DNA of 64,000 nt from Bactrocera neohumeralis (GCF_024586455.1 NW_026089624.1:7779341-7843340), one strand, 5' to 3'. Positions 21,264 through 33,054 are shown, counted from the first letter of the stretch. A program made the numbers and translations. Notes: generated by a model from the letters alone, not told the origin.

Positions 21264-23632
21264 TCTATATATATAAAATTAAGCGGCAAAACTTCCTGTT
21301 CGCATACTCCTCCTAGACGGCTTGACCGATTTCAATGAAATTTTCAGGGGTGATTGGGGTCTGTTTGGAGGGTGCACATAAGAAATTTAAGGTGTGTATC
21401 ATTGCACGTTTTGCAAAAAACAAAAAAAAAAAATGATACATCCCGCCTATACAAATTCTCATGAAATTGTTATTGTTTCGTAAGTGCTTCCATGCGGTTG
21501 GCAAATACACTGTTGGTGGGTCTTATTGCATATGCGTGTGTGGGTAAAATACATAGTTTAAGATGTAGTTTTAGGTTAATTTTTCAATTTTTATTTATGT
21601 ACTTCAAATATGCATACTGAATGCAAGAACATTGCTATATTCCGAAATACCACAATATTTCACTTGGAATCCATCATCGAAAACATTTCAACGACGAAAG
21701 CAAGGGGAGCGTGTTGACGGTTATCCAAATGTCCGTAAACCCGATGCCATAAGACGCATTTACACCATCCATCCGAACAACGCCGAATGTTTCTATTTGC
21801 GTCTGCTATTAGTCAACGTGCACGGACCAAGATCATTTGATGATTTGAAAACTGTTGACGGTCAGTTGTGTGCGACGCATCGTGAAGCATGTCCGCGATT
21901 GCATTTGTTAGAAGATGATATGCATTGGGACACCGCACTTCATGACGCATCACTCACATCTCATCCAAAACAATACAAAAATACGCGTACTATTCGCCAT
22001 AATAATATCTACATGCCTTTTGTCAAATCCGCAAGAACTGTGGAATAAGTACAAAGACTGCATGACCGAGGACTTATTAATTTTGGCGCGTCATCGAGCA
22101 TCGGACGCAGACTTGCTATATACATTACAAATGTATAATGATGCTTTGATATTGGTTGAAGATCTGTGCCTTACAATTGCGAATAAGGCATTAGCGCAAC
22201 TTGGCATATGACCATGAGCTTCAATGTGAACAACAATACGATTGCAATGAATTGCGTGCTTTCATACAAGCTAAAATTACCAAATTGAATATTCAGCAGA
22301 AAAATGCTTATGATAAGATTAAACGAGCGGTTGACAATAAATTCTACTTTCTGGATGCGCCCGGTGGTTTCTGATCTTTTTGATTCTTGCTACTATACGG
22401 TCACTGCAGAAAATTGCGCTGGCAATTGCTTCGTCAGGCATCGCTGCTACTCTACTTAATGGCGGCCGAACAGCACATTCTGCGTTGAAATTACCGTTGA
22501 ACATCCAAGTCGTTGAAACACCAACGTGCAATATATCGAGGAATTCAACAATGGCAAAAGTTTTGCGAGGAGCTGGAATAGTTACGCCAAAAGCAACAAC
22601 TTTTTGGCGGAGCATTAGTCTTATTATCCGGCGATTTTCGGCAACTTTGTCAGTCATTCCTCGATCAAATCCTGCCGACGAAATAAACGCATGTTTAAAA
22701 TCGTCAGTTTTGTGGAGACATGTTCAAAGGCTGACTCTTACCATCAACATGCGAGTGCAATTGCAAAATGGTCGATCCGCAGCGGCGTTTTCGAAGCAGT
22801 TGTTGGACATTGGCGAAGGCAAAATAGAATCGATGATACCGGTTTGATCACATTGCCGAACAACTTTTGTACACTTTTACAATCGAAAGAAGAATTGATT
22901 GAAAGTGTATTTCCGAATATTGTTCAACACTATCAACGCCACGATTATTTAAGTGAACGCGCAATATTGGCACCGAAAATGTACACGTCAACGAAATCAA
23001 TTTTGCCATTCAAGAAAAACTGCCAGGAGAAGCTACAACATACATACATCGATTGATAGCGTTTTAAATCAAGATGAAGTAGTCAATTATCCAACTGAAT
23101 TCTTGAATTCTTTGGATCCCCCCGGTCTGCCACCGCATCGTTTGGTCCTGAAAGCCGGTTCACCCATTATACTTCTACGAAATCTGAAGCCACCGACTTT
23201 GTGTAATGGCACAAGACTTTCAGTCAAAAATTGTGGCCAAGTTTGATTGAAGCAACAATACTAAATGGCAAGGCAGCAGGTGAAGTTGTACTCTTACCAC
23301 GCATTCCCATGATTCCAACGGACATGCCGTTTGAATTTAAGCGCTTGCAGTTCCCAGTACGTCTTGCCTTTGCGATGACCATCAACAAATCGCAAGGCTA
23401 AACGTTTCAAGTGTGCGGCGTCAATTTGGAAGAACCGTGCTTCTCCCACGGCCAATTGCTCAAGAGTGGGAACACCAAGGTGCTTATTCATTTACGCGCC
23501 AGGTGGAAAAACCAAAAATGTGTTTACCAATATGTTTAATAAATGTTTACAACAATTAATAAAACTCAAAGTAAAAACCCTTAAGAGTTTTAATCGATTT
23601 AGGTGTTGCTAAACGCACAGGGTAACAGCTAG
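21264..23632 (+). mobile_element. Helitron with recognisable ends, decayed
   Basis: The element starts TCTATATATATAAAATTAAG after an A (21,263) and ends ACAGCTAG before a T (23,633), which fits Helitron rules (5' TC, 3' CTRR, insertion between A and T). It contains Helitron helicase coding in order. A 3' hairpin is not obvious, so the ends are probable rather than proven. Confidence 0.75.
21650..23545 (+). pseudogene. Helitron helicase (PIF1-like) pseudogene
   Basis: Readable blocks: YTIHPNNAECFYLRLLLVNV (about 21,757), LCATHREACPRLHLLEDDMH (about 21,870), LWNKYKDCMTEDLL (about 22,036), LDAPGG (about 22,350), LILATIRS, SSGIAATLLNGGRTAHSALK (about 22,427), and the final helicase motif FPVRLAFAMTINKSQG (about 23,350). 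After LDAPGG the Walker A residues are missing: about 10-11 nt that would encode TGKT are deleted, shifting frame. The Rep domain upstream is not visible, so the element is truncated internally. Confidence 0.8.
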
Positions 23633-23931
23633 TAATATTATATTGTTGTTCCTGATAATGGTCACGATGCCACTTGCAAAAATTCATTTTAGTTATAATT
23701 GGGAAATCTTTTCTCAAGTCGTGGGCTCTTATACGCACATACGCAAGGCAGTTTTATATACATATATCTACATATATAAAAAAGAAAAGATACTTGTGAC
23801 CATAATATATATTTTTTAAACATATTGCAGTTCCATTTAAAGAAAATGCTTATATAAATATATGATTTTTGATATTTTTCAGTTTGGTAATTTTACCAAA
23901 ATACTGAGGTTTTTTTCTATAATTGTTTTAT
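23633..23931. other. AT-rich spacer
   Basis: Nothing recognised between Helitron and MITE. Confidence 0.4.
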
Positions 23932-24515
23932 CAGTGGCGTAGCTACAACTTCGGGCGCCGGGTGCCAAGGATGTTCTGCCGCCCCCCTTTATCTACCTAC
24001 CTACAAGTTTCATGAGGTGGTTCGAACAAAAGTGAATTTTTACAAAATATCTTCGATATTAAGTTTATAAAATTTAGGAACTAGAAGCCACGCACAATCT
24101 GAAGTTCCAAAATTCTCACAATACAGTTTTTGAGGAAATTGATAGTAAATTTACAAGACATCTTATTAAAAGCCATAGAAAAAACCCATTTTCGCCTTAT
24201 ATCTTGTACACTTTTGACACAATTTGCAGGAATTTTTGCCCGAATAGGAGTTTTTAAATACAATTTTTGAAAATTTGGAGAAATAAAAGTATTTGTTACA
24301 TTCAAAGCATAGGGTAACTGTGAGAGTGACACGTCGCTAGACAAATCTAGAAAAGTGCATCTTTAAGTTCTATCACTATTTTTAAGAAAGATATAATAAT
24401 TAATATTATTCATTTTAAAAAACAGCGAATATCGTTTTGCCGCCCCAAAAACGTTGCGCCCAGGGCGACGGACCCCCCCCCCCCCCCCCCCCCACCCCTC
24501 CTAGCTATGCCACTG
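23932..24515. mobile_element. hAT-like MITE, copy 1
   Basis: Terminal inverted repeats CAGTGGCGTAGCTA (left) and TAGCTATGCCACTG (right), flanked by TGTTTTAT and TGTTTAAT, an 8-bp target duplication with one mismatch, as hAT elements make. Non-coding. An internal run of 21 C (24,473-24,493) lies near the right end. It matches copy 2 at 47,058-47,762 along most of its length. Confidence 0.8.
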
Positions 24516-26727
24516 TGTTTAATTAAATTTTGAAGGTGTAAGTTGCCTCTGGAAATGTATTAAAATAATAATACGCACTTTGGAAAGGGAACACATATTT
24601 TCAAAAATATAAAAAATCATCAAATAAAAATATATTTGCGCGGTATGGCATTATTAATTCAAAGTGGTTAAGCATACAAATATAATACAAATGCTAATAG
24701 GTGTGTGCTGAGCGTTTGTTTGTGCATATGTATGTGTTTGAAGAAACAGTGGTTCATAAACTGAAGTTGTTATAATTTAAATGTGCATAAATGTTATCAG
24801 CGCGTGAAAACAGTGTCCAAAATTTAAGAAGAAAAATTAACTAATTTAATGTAAAATGAGAAAAAAATGTCTGTATGTCAGGACAGCTCTGGCAGCATAC
24901 AATGTCTGCTATTTAAAAAACATGTTCGGATGAAGAAATGCAACATTCAAAGGCATTACGAAGCGCAACACGAATAATATGATCGGTATACAGGTGAATT
25001 ATGATTATCTGGAATATTGTACTTTTAGAAGTGTTTTGTTGATAGTAACTGTGCAATCCTTGTTAGCTATGCGATTGCACTTAAAATGGTTTTAGGTAAC
25101 CACTCATTTTTCGGTGGAGATTTCATTAAAGAATGCATTTTGGAAGCAACTGGAACTTTAAACAAAGAACATCTTCCGAAATATTTATTACACTTTTTAT
25201 TATTTGTTTTACATTTTATAAATTAATGGTGGTTATAAAGAAACTTAAAATTGTTAGGCAATTTTACAATTGTTACCCACAGTGCAACTACCCATATATA
25301 CGATCGCTCTCATTTGTAAACGAGGAGTGGTAAAATACGTTGCTCTCAATTCCCTCTTCATGTTTTCCCGCGTTGATACTTTCATCTAGCCCTGTGCCCG
25401 AACGGTGCAAAATGCCACTGAAGCGCTGAACACATAGAGAGCGACAGACTGCAAACCACATCTGTCAAATATTAAATTACACACGTTCTTAGGGGCAGTG
25501 TTATTTTGACAGCTGCACGACTACACGACTGCAGGCCGACAGTTGTCGTTCTCGCTAACTTCAATATCCTCCTATATTTGCCAACGACAGTAGGACGACA
25601 GTAGAGTTGACAGTAGAATGGAAGATAGAAAGAGGATGTAGAGGGTGATGCCACTAATATGTAAAATGTAAAATTATTCACAGCTCTAACAAACTTGAAG
25701 TTATTTTACAAATAAAAGCATAAAATAGCTATATTATAGCTCTATTATATCATTTGTAATAACAATTGATAATTTAAAGCAAAAATATTGACCTGTTTAC
25801 TTATTTTTTGCATAAAAAATTTCACTTTGAACAAAATATTTAAATTTCATTGAAGTGAAAGGAATTAGTATGGCCACAACGAAATTTTGTACATACAAAA
25901 TGGACAACTGCGTTGTTTTGTGTACATGCCGGCCATTGTGTTGTTGTTGCTTCTCAAAATGTACATGCAGTAAGATGAACAACGACGTTTTCAGTTCACT
26001 GTCGTGCTGCTGCAGTCTGTCGCAGTCATTGTGTTCACCACTTGAGGGCTAATATGCCGACCTCTTATGTATATCATAGTCAGGAATCATACAAGTGCAA
26101 AACCAAAAATTCGAGTTGCTTTTTTTTGAAAAATAATAGTTTTAAAGGGTACTAAAACGAACTATTCTCTAAAAATATTACTACGTCCAATTATACAACC
26201 ATAAATGTAATGCGCTATTTTAATAGACTTCATTGATTTAATTTGCAATTTGCTATAAGAATATTTAATTTCAACGAATATTATTAATGCTTGTTTTTAT
26301 TTGATCCCACTGTATGTAACTACAACTTAAAGGCAATGTTTATATATTTTTGAAACAGTATGGATTTAGTACATTCTCAAGCAGTATTTGAATATTTGGT
26401 ATCTCGTTCCAAACGACCATGGAAGAAATGCTACAAAATAAAGCTTGTCAGCGACTAGTTTCGCTTGTGACTAATACTAAGTGATATATTAATACAACTT
26501 CACTGCTGGATACTGCCAATGGGGCGATATGCTTGGGGCAAGAAATAAATTAAATAAAAATTTTACAATTATTTAAGAGAAAAACACTTTTTACAATTTT
26601 TTACACAAATGTGTATATATGTATATATGTGCTAGGTATAAAAAAGTTTTGTGCTTTTATTTTACTTGTCAAAGCAAGTTTGAGTATACAAATGTGCCCA
26701 CATGAAAACTGCATAATAATAAATACA
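24516..26727. other. AT-rich intergenic DNA
   Basis: About 2.2 kb without a supported gene or TE. Short open frames (for example 25,133-25,333 and the Cys-rich 25,855-26,052) have no family signature. A CGACTG/GACAGT-rich patch lies at 25,500-25,620. Confidence 0.4.
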
Positions 26728-26965
26728 AGAAAACATGTTAACTTCGGTTGAATGGAAGCTATAATACCGTTCACAAATAAAATAGTTTTCCATGCAACAA
26801 CTTGCTTAGGAATTGATCGACCAGTTTGCATGACAGCTAATTGGTGTAGTAGTCTGATCTGAACAACTTTGTGTACAAACTTTTAGATCAATATTTCAAA
26901 AACTTACCAACTAGCTGGCGTACATACAGACGGACAGAAGGATGATTAATTTATTGCATTGTAAA
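26728..26965 (+). repeat. Decayed mini-me-like relic
   Basis: CAGTTTGCATGACAGCTAAT at about 26,821, GATCTGAACAA at about 26,856 and ACATACAGACGGACAGAAGG at about 26,922 are the usual mini-me landmarks in order, with most tandem units lost. Confidence 0.5.
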
Positions 26966-27218
26966 TAGGTACATAGTGCATTTTCTTATACTAGCTTTAA
27001 TTTCTTCAACTAGAAAAAACGTGAGCTAACCAATTAAACGACTCCTATTGTTAAATGTCTGATAACTTTTCAATCAATTAAAATTTTTTTTTTGGAAAAG
27101 GTGTGTATATACATACGTATATATGTTATTACGTTTGTATTATAAGTTGCAGCAATTTTGAGTTAGAAAGACGGTTGGGATTTTTCATTCATAGGCACAC
27201 ATGTTAGTATATCCTTAC

Positions 27219-27354
27219 CTCGCAACACATCAGCTGGTATCAGGCGCTTATAAATTTTTATTTCTCTATCAGTGTTTCTTTGACTGGTCGTCTTATCGTC
27301 CTGGCTGGCAACACATACGAGTAATGCACAAGCAACTATCAAAAAGGCTTTCAT
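27219..27354 (-). CDS. Exon 1 of a secreted SVWC (Vago-like) peptide gene
   Basis: ATG at 27,352-27,354 in good context (GAGAAAAAATGA). The 45 codons start with a signal peptide (MKAFLIVACALLVCVAS), then a polar stretch and IKIYKRLIPADVLRG. The exon ends at a consensus donor, CGAG|GTAAGG, leaving phase 1. The IYKRLIPADVLR stretch just before the first Cys is what I recall from insect single-domain von Willebrand C (SVWC) secreted proteins, several of which respond to infection. The Cys-bearing second exon was not found downstream in this window, so the assignment rests on a short match. The open frame continuing past the donor to 27,163 is intron. Confidence 0.55.
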
Positions 27355-27648
27355 TTTTTCTCAACTAAATAATAATTTTAAAAACCTTCAATAGACTTTC
27401 ACTAATTTCAAATGGCTTTGATTGTACCGGCGTAGTTTACTATTGGTAAAAAAAAATTATATAATTTAAGAATTTATATTATTTTGTGTATATAAGTATA
27501 TGTGGCAGTTATGTGTGCTACGTTACACAAAACAAAGATTTGGTCGGTTATGACGAATAGAGTAGTAACGATCGCAGATTAAGAAGTGTTCGTATCCGAA
27601 GCTCTACCAAACCGTATTTAACAAGCAACTGTTGCAGGTGAAAGTGTG

Positions 27649-27691
27649 TACTGAATTAAATTTAAAAATAGTGCAAAGACTGGTATTTATA
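27649..27691 (-). promoter_or_regulatory. Candidate TATA box and initiator for the SVWC gene
   Basis: Reading the minus strand, TATAAATA lies at 27,684-27,691 and TCAGTA (initiator-like) at 27,649-27,654, 39 nt downstream of the TATA start, a little longer than the usual 30. The roughly 295 nt from there to the start codon contain no ATG, unusual in such AT-rich DNA and consistent with a 5' leader. Confidence 0.45.
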
Positions 27692-27699
27692 GGCAGAGC

Positions 27700-28361
27700 T
27701 TAGTCTGAGCCGCAGACAATAAACACCACAGATATACAGCTTTAATGGTTGAAAATAAATGTATCTTACCAAAATGAGCACAACACATCTATATTCACCA
27801 TAATTTATCCATCACACATCGGTGTATACATGCACATATACATATACTATGTATATATATGTATATATTTGTGAATAGCAATGTTTGAACGTCCCTGCCA
27901 ACCACGGCTACCCACTTGTGTCAAAAATTTCAATACAACTACACATTTTTTCTCTATGCACCAACACCAACGCACATTTTCGGGTTATTTTTTGTTTACC
28001 TAAATGCGATGAAAAAAGTTTCTTCCATTTCTTGATTTATTTGAATGAGTGCGAAGGAGAAAACATAATTGTCAATAGTGCCAAAAGAAAATCCCAAAAT
28101 GGGTAATAAAAAAACGACTGAAAGACGCATGTCATTCGTGATCGTACCATTGTAAAAGAGGCTCGTAAAACAAGAAGGTAAGTAAGTGAATTTTATGTGA
28201 TTTTTTTTAAATAATTTGCAAATAATTACTTCATTTGTTTTTATAGCATTGGAAATCAGAATGAATGGAAATAGCAGCTGCAGCAATATCACCAGAAGTA
28301 GCAAATATCAATTGTTAAGTAAGTGTGTGAAAAAAAGTGTGTGTACTTTGAAAGTGGACTG
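27700..28361. other. Intergenic DNA upstream of the SVWC promoter
   Basis: AT-rich. Contains GTAAGTAAGTG (28,171) and TTTTTATAG (28,237-28,245), a donor and acceptor pair about 75 bp apart, and a second GTAAGTGTG at 28,318, but no convincing coding sequence around them. Confidence 0.35.
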
Positions 28362-29951
28362 CACAGTCCAATATAATACGCAAAAATAAGTACATATGTA
28401 TGTATGTATGTATTTTATGCGTTTGAGGCGGCTTGCACAATTTAATATAATATGTGAAAACAAATGTTTGTTTTATATTTTAAATGATCAATAATACTTA
28501 TCTTTTCTTTCAGATGTTATTATTATTTTTATTTAATTATTCTTTCTTTTCAGATTTTATCAATATTTTTATTTAATTAATCTTTGCTTCCAGAGTAAAT
28601 TCTATTTGTATTTAATATATTTAACTTTTTCAGATAATATTAATCTTTTCTTTCAGATATTATTATCTTTCATTATTATTTTTTCATTGTTATTTTTTTT
28701 CAGGTATTAATAACCTTTATTTTGTTTCAATATTTTGTTCAGAAATTTGTCTTTTATAATCTTTTTTCACTCTTTTATTATCAGGTTTTAATAACCTTTA
28801 TTTTATTTCAGGTATTATTTGCCTTTTATTTTCAGGTATCAATAATGTTTTTCTTTAATAAATCTTTTTTCAGATATTAATTATTTTTTTTAATTAAATA
28901 TGTTTTTATTTATATACATTATAATAAATTTTATGTAAATATGAAAAAAATAAAAAAAAAATAAAAATTTTAAAAATTAAAAAGTTGAAATTTTAAGAAA
29001 TTTTTAAAGTAGGAATCAAAAAAATGCAGAGTTGCATTTTTGCCGTCGATTGGGGATATTAGAGCAGGACAGATATACTTTCTTATATAACACTGCTGAA
29101 TGAGCGCAACAGAGATGTATGATCACATGTATACGAACATGTGAGGGGAAAGTAGGTAGAATCTTAAACTACCCACATGTTTACCAACTTTACTACCTAC
29201 TGATTCACTGGGTTTTTACCCGCTCATGGTTGGCAGGGGTGTAAGTTACCATGCACCAAATATGTAGGGATAAAAATATTTCATCCGAGTAAAAAGATTT
29301 ATAGTTGTAGTTGTTCTCATTTGAGCAATTTATAGTTTCATTGTAAATGAAAACTCACCACCACTTCTACCGTCTCTCTAATGTACATGTTTTTTCAAAT
29401 TGGACTTTTTCCGCAGAAACGAGTTTGCTCTCTTAAACGCAGGATTGCCACCAGTCTCGATATTTTGTAGAAATTAAAAAATAAACTTGAATATATTTGA
29501 AATATTTTAAGGCTAATTCAAAATTACAGTCCAATACGATTATTTATAATTAAGAAAACCTCTTTTGGGTTTTTAGTTTTGATGTTTCACATTATGAAAA
29601 AGTATAACTGAAAAGCTTGATGTGTGCAAAACCATTTATACAAATTGAGCAATGGCAACATGCTTAAATATGATTAAGAGAGAACAACAAAAAATTCGAT
29701 TTCACTACGGAAGGGCGGCACGTCTTGACTAAACGAAGCAGAAGGCTCTAGTCTTTTGGTGAGTTGGATAGTGGATTTGGTTAAATGATGCCTGCTTGGG
29801 CGCATCATATGCTTATGCAAGCATATGTAGATGCATATATTTATGCATAAAAGTACAAACATATACATATGTGTATACTTGTTAGTGAGTTTTACTTTGG
29901 CATTAACAACTCTGCTTAAGAGTTAAATATTTGCAGTTATATTGGACTGTG
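28362..29951. mobile_element. Possible 1.59-kb TIR-bounded element
   Basis: An exact 15-bp inverted pair, CACAGTCCAATATAA at 28,362-28,376 and TTATATTGGACTGTG at 29,937-29,951, bounds AT-rich non-coding DNA. A partial third copy (ACAGTCCAATACG) is at about 29,526. The left end also forms a GGACTG-CA-CAGTCC hairpin with its flank. No target duplication was found and the inside has no transposase. Confidence 0.4.
28500..28885 (+). repeat. Degenerate array of TTTCAG-type 3' splice-site-like units
   Basis: About 385 bp in which a pyrimidine run ending in CAG recurs about eleven times (for example near 28,512, 28,553, 28,592, 28,634, 28,656, 28,704, 28,742, 28,784, 28,810, 28,835, 28,873), each followed by A/T-rich ATATTATT-like sequence. 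Spacing is irregular, 20-50 bp. Probably a decayed tandem repeat. Confidence 0.5.
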
Positions 29952-30229
29952 TAGTTGAGGTTTTCCACGTATTTCATGCAACCATACTCTGACTCATTCT
30001 GGGGGCTGTTTGTTAATACCACTTTCTTAGGTATGATGAGTCACAGTGTTAGCCGACTTAACTGATCAGTGGTAAACTGTTTGTGCTTAAGAAATCAAGC
30101 TAAAATGGAAATTAAAACGGCACACAGTGGTGCCGCTTCATATAAGCCGCGGCAAAAAATAGAAGGAATCGAGGTAGGGCTTTGAAATTTGGCACACATC
30201 TCTCACATTGCCAAATTAGATGAAAAAAA

Positions 30230-30560
30230 AAAATTTTTATTAAAATCCGCCCACAACCACGCCTACCACCCATATAACACAAAAATCAAAAATCACCCTA
30301 CAGTAACAAAATTTTCTACAATGTAATATTTTGTAAATATAAGCTTGTCCAGAAAAAATAAATCAAATCCGCCCACAATTACGCCCATCTCCCATATAAT
30401 ATAATCACAAAAGTTGCAATATTTTCGCTGTTATCACAGCTAGACTGTTAAAAATTGTCAAACGAATTTGAATCAATAAAAATTATTATTTCTCTAAAAA
30501 TGAAACAAGTCCGCCCACAACTACGCCCACCTCCCATATAACATAACCAATAAATATTCA
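30230..30560 (-). repeat. Three spaced CCGCCCACAACTACGCC blocks
   Basis: Similar blocks TCCGCCCACAACCACGCC, TCCGCCCACAATTACGCC and TCCGCCCACAACTACGCC, each followed by CCCATATAA, start near 30,245, 30,368 and 30,510. They are reverse complements of the GGGCGTGG-type core of the repeat at 1-510. Non-coding. Confidence 0.5.
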
Positions 30561-30585
30561 AAAATGATCATATATTATTAATTAT

Positions 30586-31194
30586 TTATTTAACAAGTAA
30601 TTTTTTAACATCATCGTCCAATTCTAAAGTTTTATTTTTGGGATTTGTTCTGAAACCATTAATAAAAGGATCCGATGAAGCTAAAAGCAAGTGCATTACA
30701 TCTTGATTTGTATAAATTTTGTCGCATTTTCTTGAATGATTGAGCCTATATTTCTTGTAATCTTTATTGCGAGCTTCTTGAGCCTCCTCTGGCATGCCCA
30801 ATGGTAAAATAGAGGATGAAACAATTTTACTTCCATGCATTAAAACTTTATGTACCGTCATTGGCATATAGTAAAATTCATAAAGGCTGACATATAACCT
30901 CGCAGTTTTCATGCAATAAATTTAAAATTTTTGAATATCTATTGCTGCTTGACAATTGATTGTATTTAATATTATTTTAATTCTATGTATCAGGTTTTCG
31001 TCAACGCAAACAAAAAATCTTCGTGAGGTATTGCCATCATTTGTCGTACCCAGTCCCTGATTCACTACATCAACATTTATTCCCAAGGATGACTTCAAAT
31101 CTGCTTGAATACGTTCTTTTTCATCTGCCTTCAGTTTTTTGGTACGATCGTCAGTTCTCCATTTGCGAAAATGTTTGTTGTAAGCAATATGCAT
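30586..31194 (-). pseudogene. RAG1/Transib-like transposase C-terminal region, one nonsense codon
   Basis: A single reading frame of about 203 codons broken only by TAA at 30,922-30,924. The N-terminal part has CNKHF-like AYNKHFRKWR and LGTTNDGNTSRRFF; the C-terminal part has YYMPMTVHKVLMHG, LPLGMPEEAQEARNKDYKKY and LLLASSDPFI. The series HK-L-H, then an E-rich EEAQEARNK, then Arg-rich and a final helix parallels the C-terminus of RAG1 around its catalytic Glu, as I recall it. This suggests a Transib/RAG-like transposase, of which the N-terminal two thirds are absent. A widespread domesticated or repeat-encoded insect protein is the alternative. Confidence 0.45.
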
Positions 31195-31200
31195 TAGTTC

Positions 31201-32416
31201 AAATAATATAATGCATCTAAACTAACTTCACACGTACGCTTACGCTCTATCGTTCAGTCGTTGTCGAGCCAGCAACGAATTAACATCACGCAAGACTATA
31301 GCGCAAAACCAAATATGCCCTGCGAGAAATATTTTATGATTCTAAATGCCTTTGGTGCCATACAATGGCTTTTATGTTCCAAGTCTTTTAAAGATAATAG
31401 GGAATATATCCTTAAAAGATATTTTGTTAATTTTCATTATACTAATAATTATTTAAAAAATTTGCTTCATTTTAATTCCAATTTCTCACAGGGCTAATTT
31501 TTTTTCGTGCTTACCAACACAGTGACAGATCCTCTCATGCCGACCACTGATCTAAACTAGTATTTTGTTGTTGTTGTATAACGAGAGACATCTCCAAAAA
31601 GTAACAACAAAGCAACAAACCGAACAATCAAAAAAACAAACAAAACAACGAAGCAGGCAAAAAAAAAAAACAAAGCAACGAATCAAGCAAACAAACAACG
31701 CAGTTGCAGATGCAGTAGATTAAAATGCTAATTACTCATGAATTGGCAGCTAATTGCAGCTGATTTTTTTTCTATCGATTAAGGAGATTTTAAAGTTTAT
31801 TTTGTGTAAGTGGCTAACCTGCGCGCTCCTGCGCACAATAGTTATATTCTGTTGAAGTTGTGAAAAATATGATTTTTTTGGACCATGAAAAAACATCATA
31901 TTAAAAAAAATCTTGAAAAAGTATACATTTGATGATGTAAAACACATCTATAACATTGGTTTTAATAAATAAAAACTTTACAATTGATATTTTATGGTTA
32001 ACTTTTGAGTTTTAACCTTTGCAATTTTCATCACATTTTTCTGAGTAACTTTGCGTTGATACTTTTTTGGACTTTGAAGCTCTCCCAACAAAAAACCATT
32101 GAATATATCAAGCCCAAGTATTCGGATAATGTTATTTGATTAGTTCTTAGCTTAAATTGAAAAGATGGTACAAATTTGGAATGATAAAAAAAATCCTTTT
32201 TTTCCGCTCTGGCACCACTGTGCGCCAGTGTGTAGTTGTAGCATTGACAACATTTATGGCGTAACTTCAAATGATTCGCTGTAAGGCTGGTTTGACGGAA
32301 TTACCAAAATTCCACTCGTCACGCTTTTTAAAGCTGGTAGCTTTTAAGTTTTTGTACACGTAAACGCATACATACATTTATGGTATACTGCTAATATACA
32401 TATGTACATACATATG
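31201..32416. other. AT-rich DNA with a CAA-rich stretch
   Basis: No gene recognised. 31,595-31,700 is rich in AACAAA/CAAC. GGCACCACTGTGCGCCAGTG at about 32,211 is locally palindromic. Confidence 0.35.
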
Positions 32417-32418
32417 TA

Positions 32419-32855
32419 CTACTGTGATCAAATGGAAAGATGAATTTTGCTCATTTCATCTCCTTCAAAGTAATCCCCTCCCGATGCAATACACTTATGC
32501 CAACGAATTTTCTTTATCCTCAATTGATTCAAAACGGTGTCCTCGGAGTGGTCAGGTGAATTTGCTGAATAGCCAGAATTTACACGAAGGTAAATCAGGC
32601 AAATGCAGTGATCACGAATAACCAATGCAGTATGAGATGGTGCATTATCGCACTTCTTTATTCAATAAATTCAGGCATAGTACAAATCGAAGAATTCGCT
32701 TTTACAGCCTCACAAAACGACGCGCATCTCAAATACTAATGAATATTTTGAAGTGAAATTGACCATAGATGTCACTAACACTACTACCAATTTACCGATT
32801 CGAAAAACACGCGAAGTATAAATTACAAATTCACCTTTCAATTTGGTCACAGTAG
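32419..32855 (-). mobile_element. Short mariner derivative with TIRs
   Basis: Ends CTACTGTGATCAAATGGAAA (left) and TTTCAATTTGGTCACAGTAG (right) are imperfect inverted repeats of about 30 bp, each beside TA (32,417-32,418 and 32,856-32,857). The minus strand keeps only the last part of a mariner transposase (KKIRWHKCIASGGDYFEGDE). A 437-bp internally deleted, non-autonomous copy. Confidence 0.75.
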
Positions 32856-33054
32856 TATGCATACGTTATGTGTAAACTTAAGTTGTACTTTAGAAATGAA
32901 TTTTTGATACGTATTTATTGTTTTATTTATTTCGACTTTTATTAATAATCGGCTTTTCATCCATATCGTCACATACCATACAGTCAGGCAAATGTCAGGG
33001 AGATGATAAGAAAGCGTTCTTGCTCAACTCATCCCGAAAAAGCTCAATTTTTTT

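Noticed and set aside
25855..26052. 65-codon Cys-rich frame
   Set aside because: Cys come from TGT/TGC-rich low-complexity sequence; no signal peptide or ordered spacing.
27996..28304. 102-codon minus-strand hydrophobic frame
   Set aside because: AT-rich Leu/Ile/Phe composition, no family signal, and donor/acceptor-like sites lie on the other strand.
28500..28885. CRISPR-like regular repeats
   Set aside because: Units are degenerate, irregularly spaced and the genome is eukaryotic; a decayed tandem repeat is sufficient.
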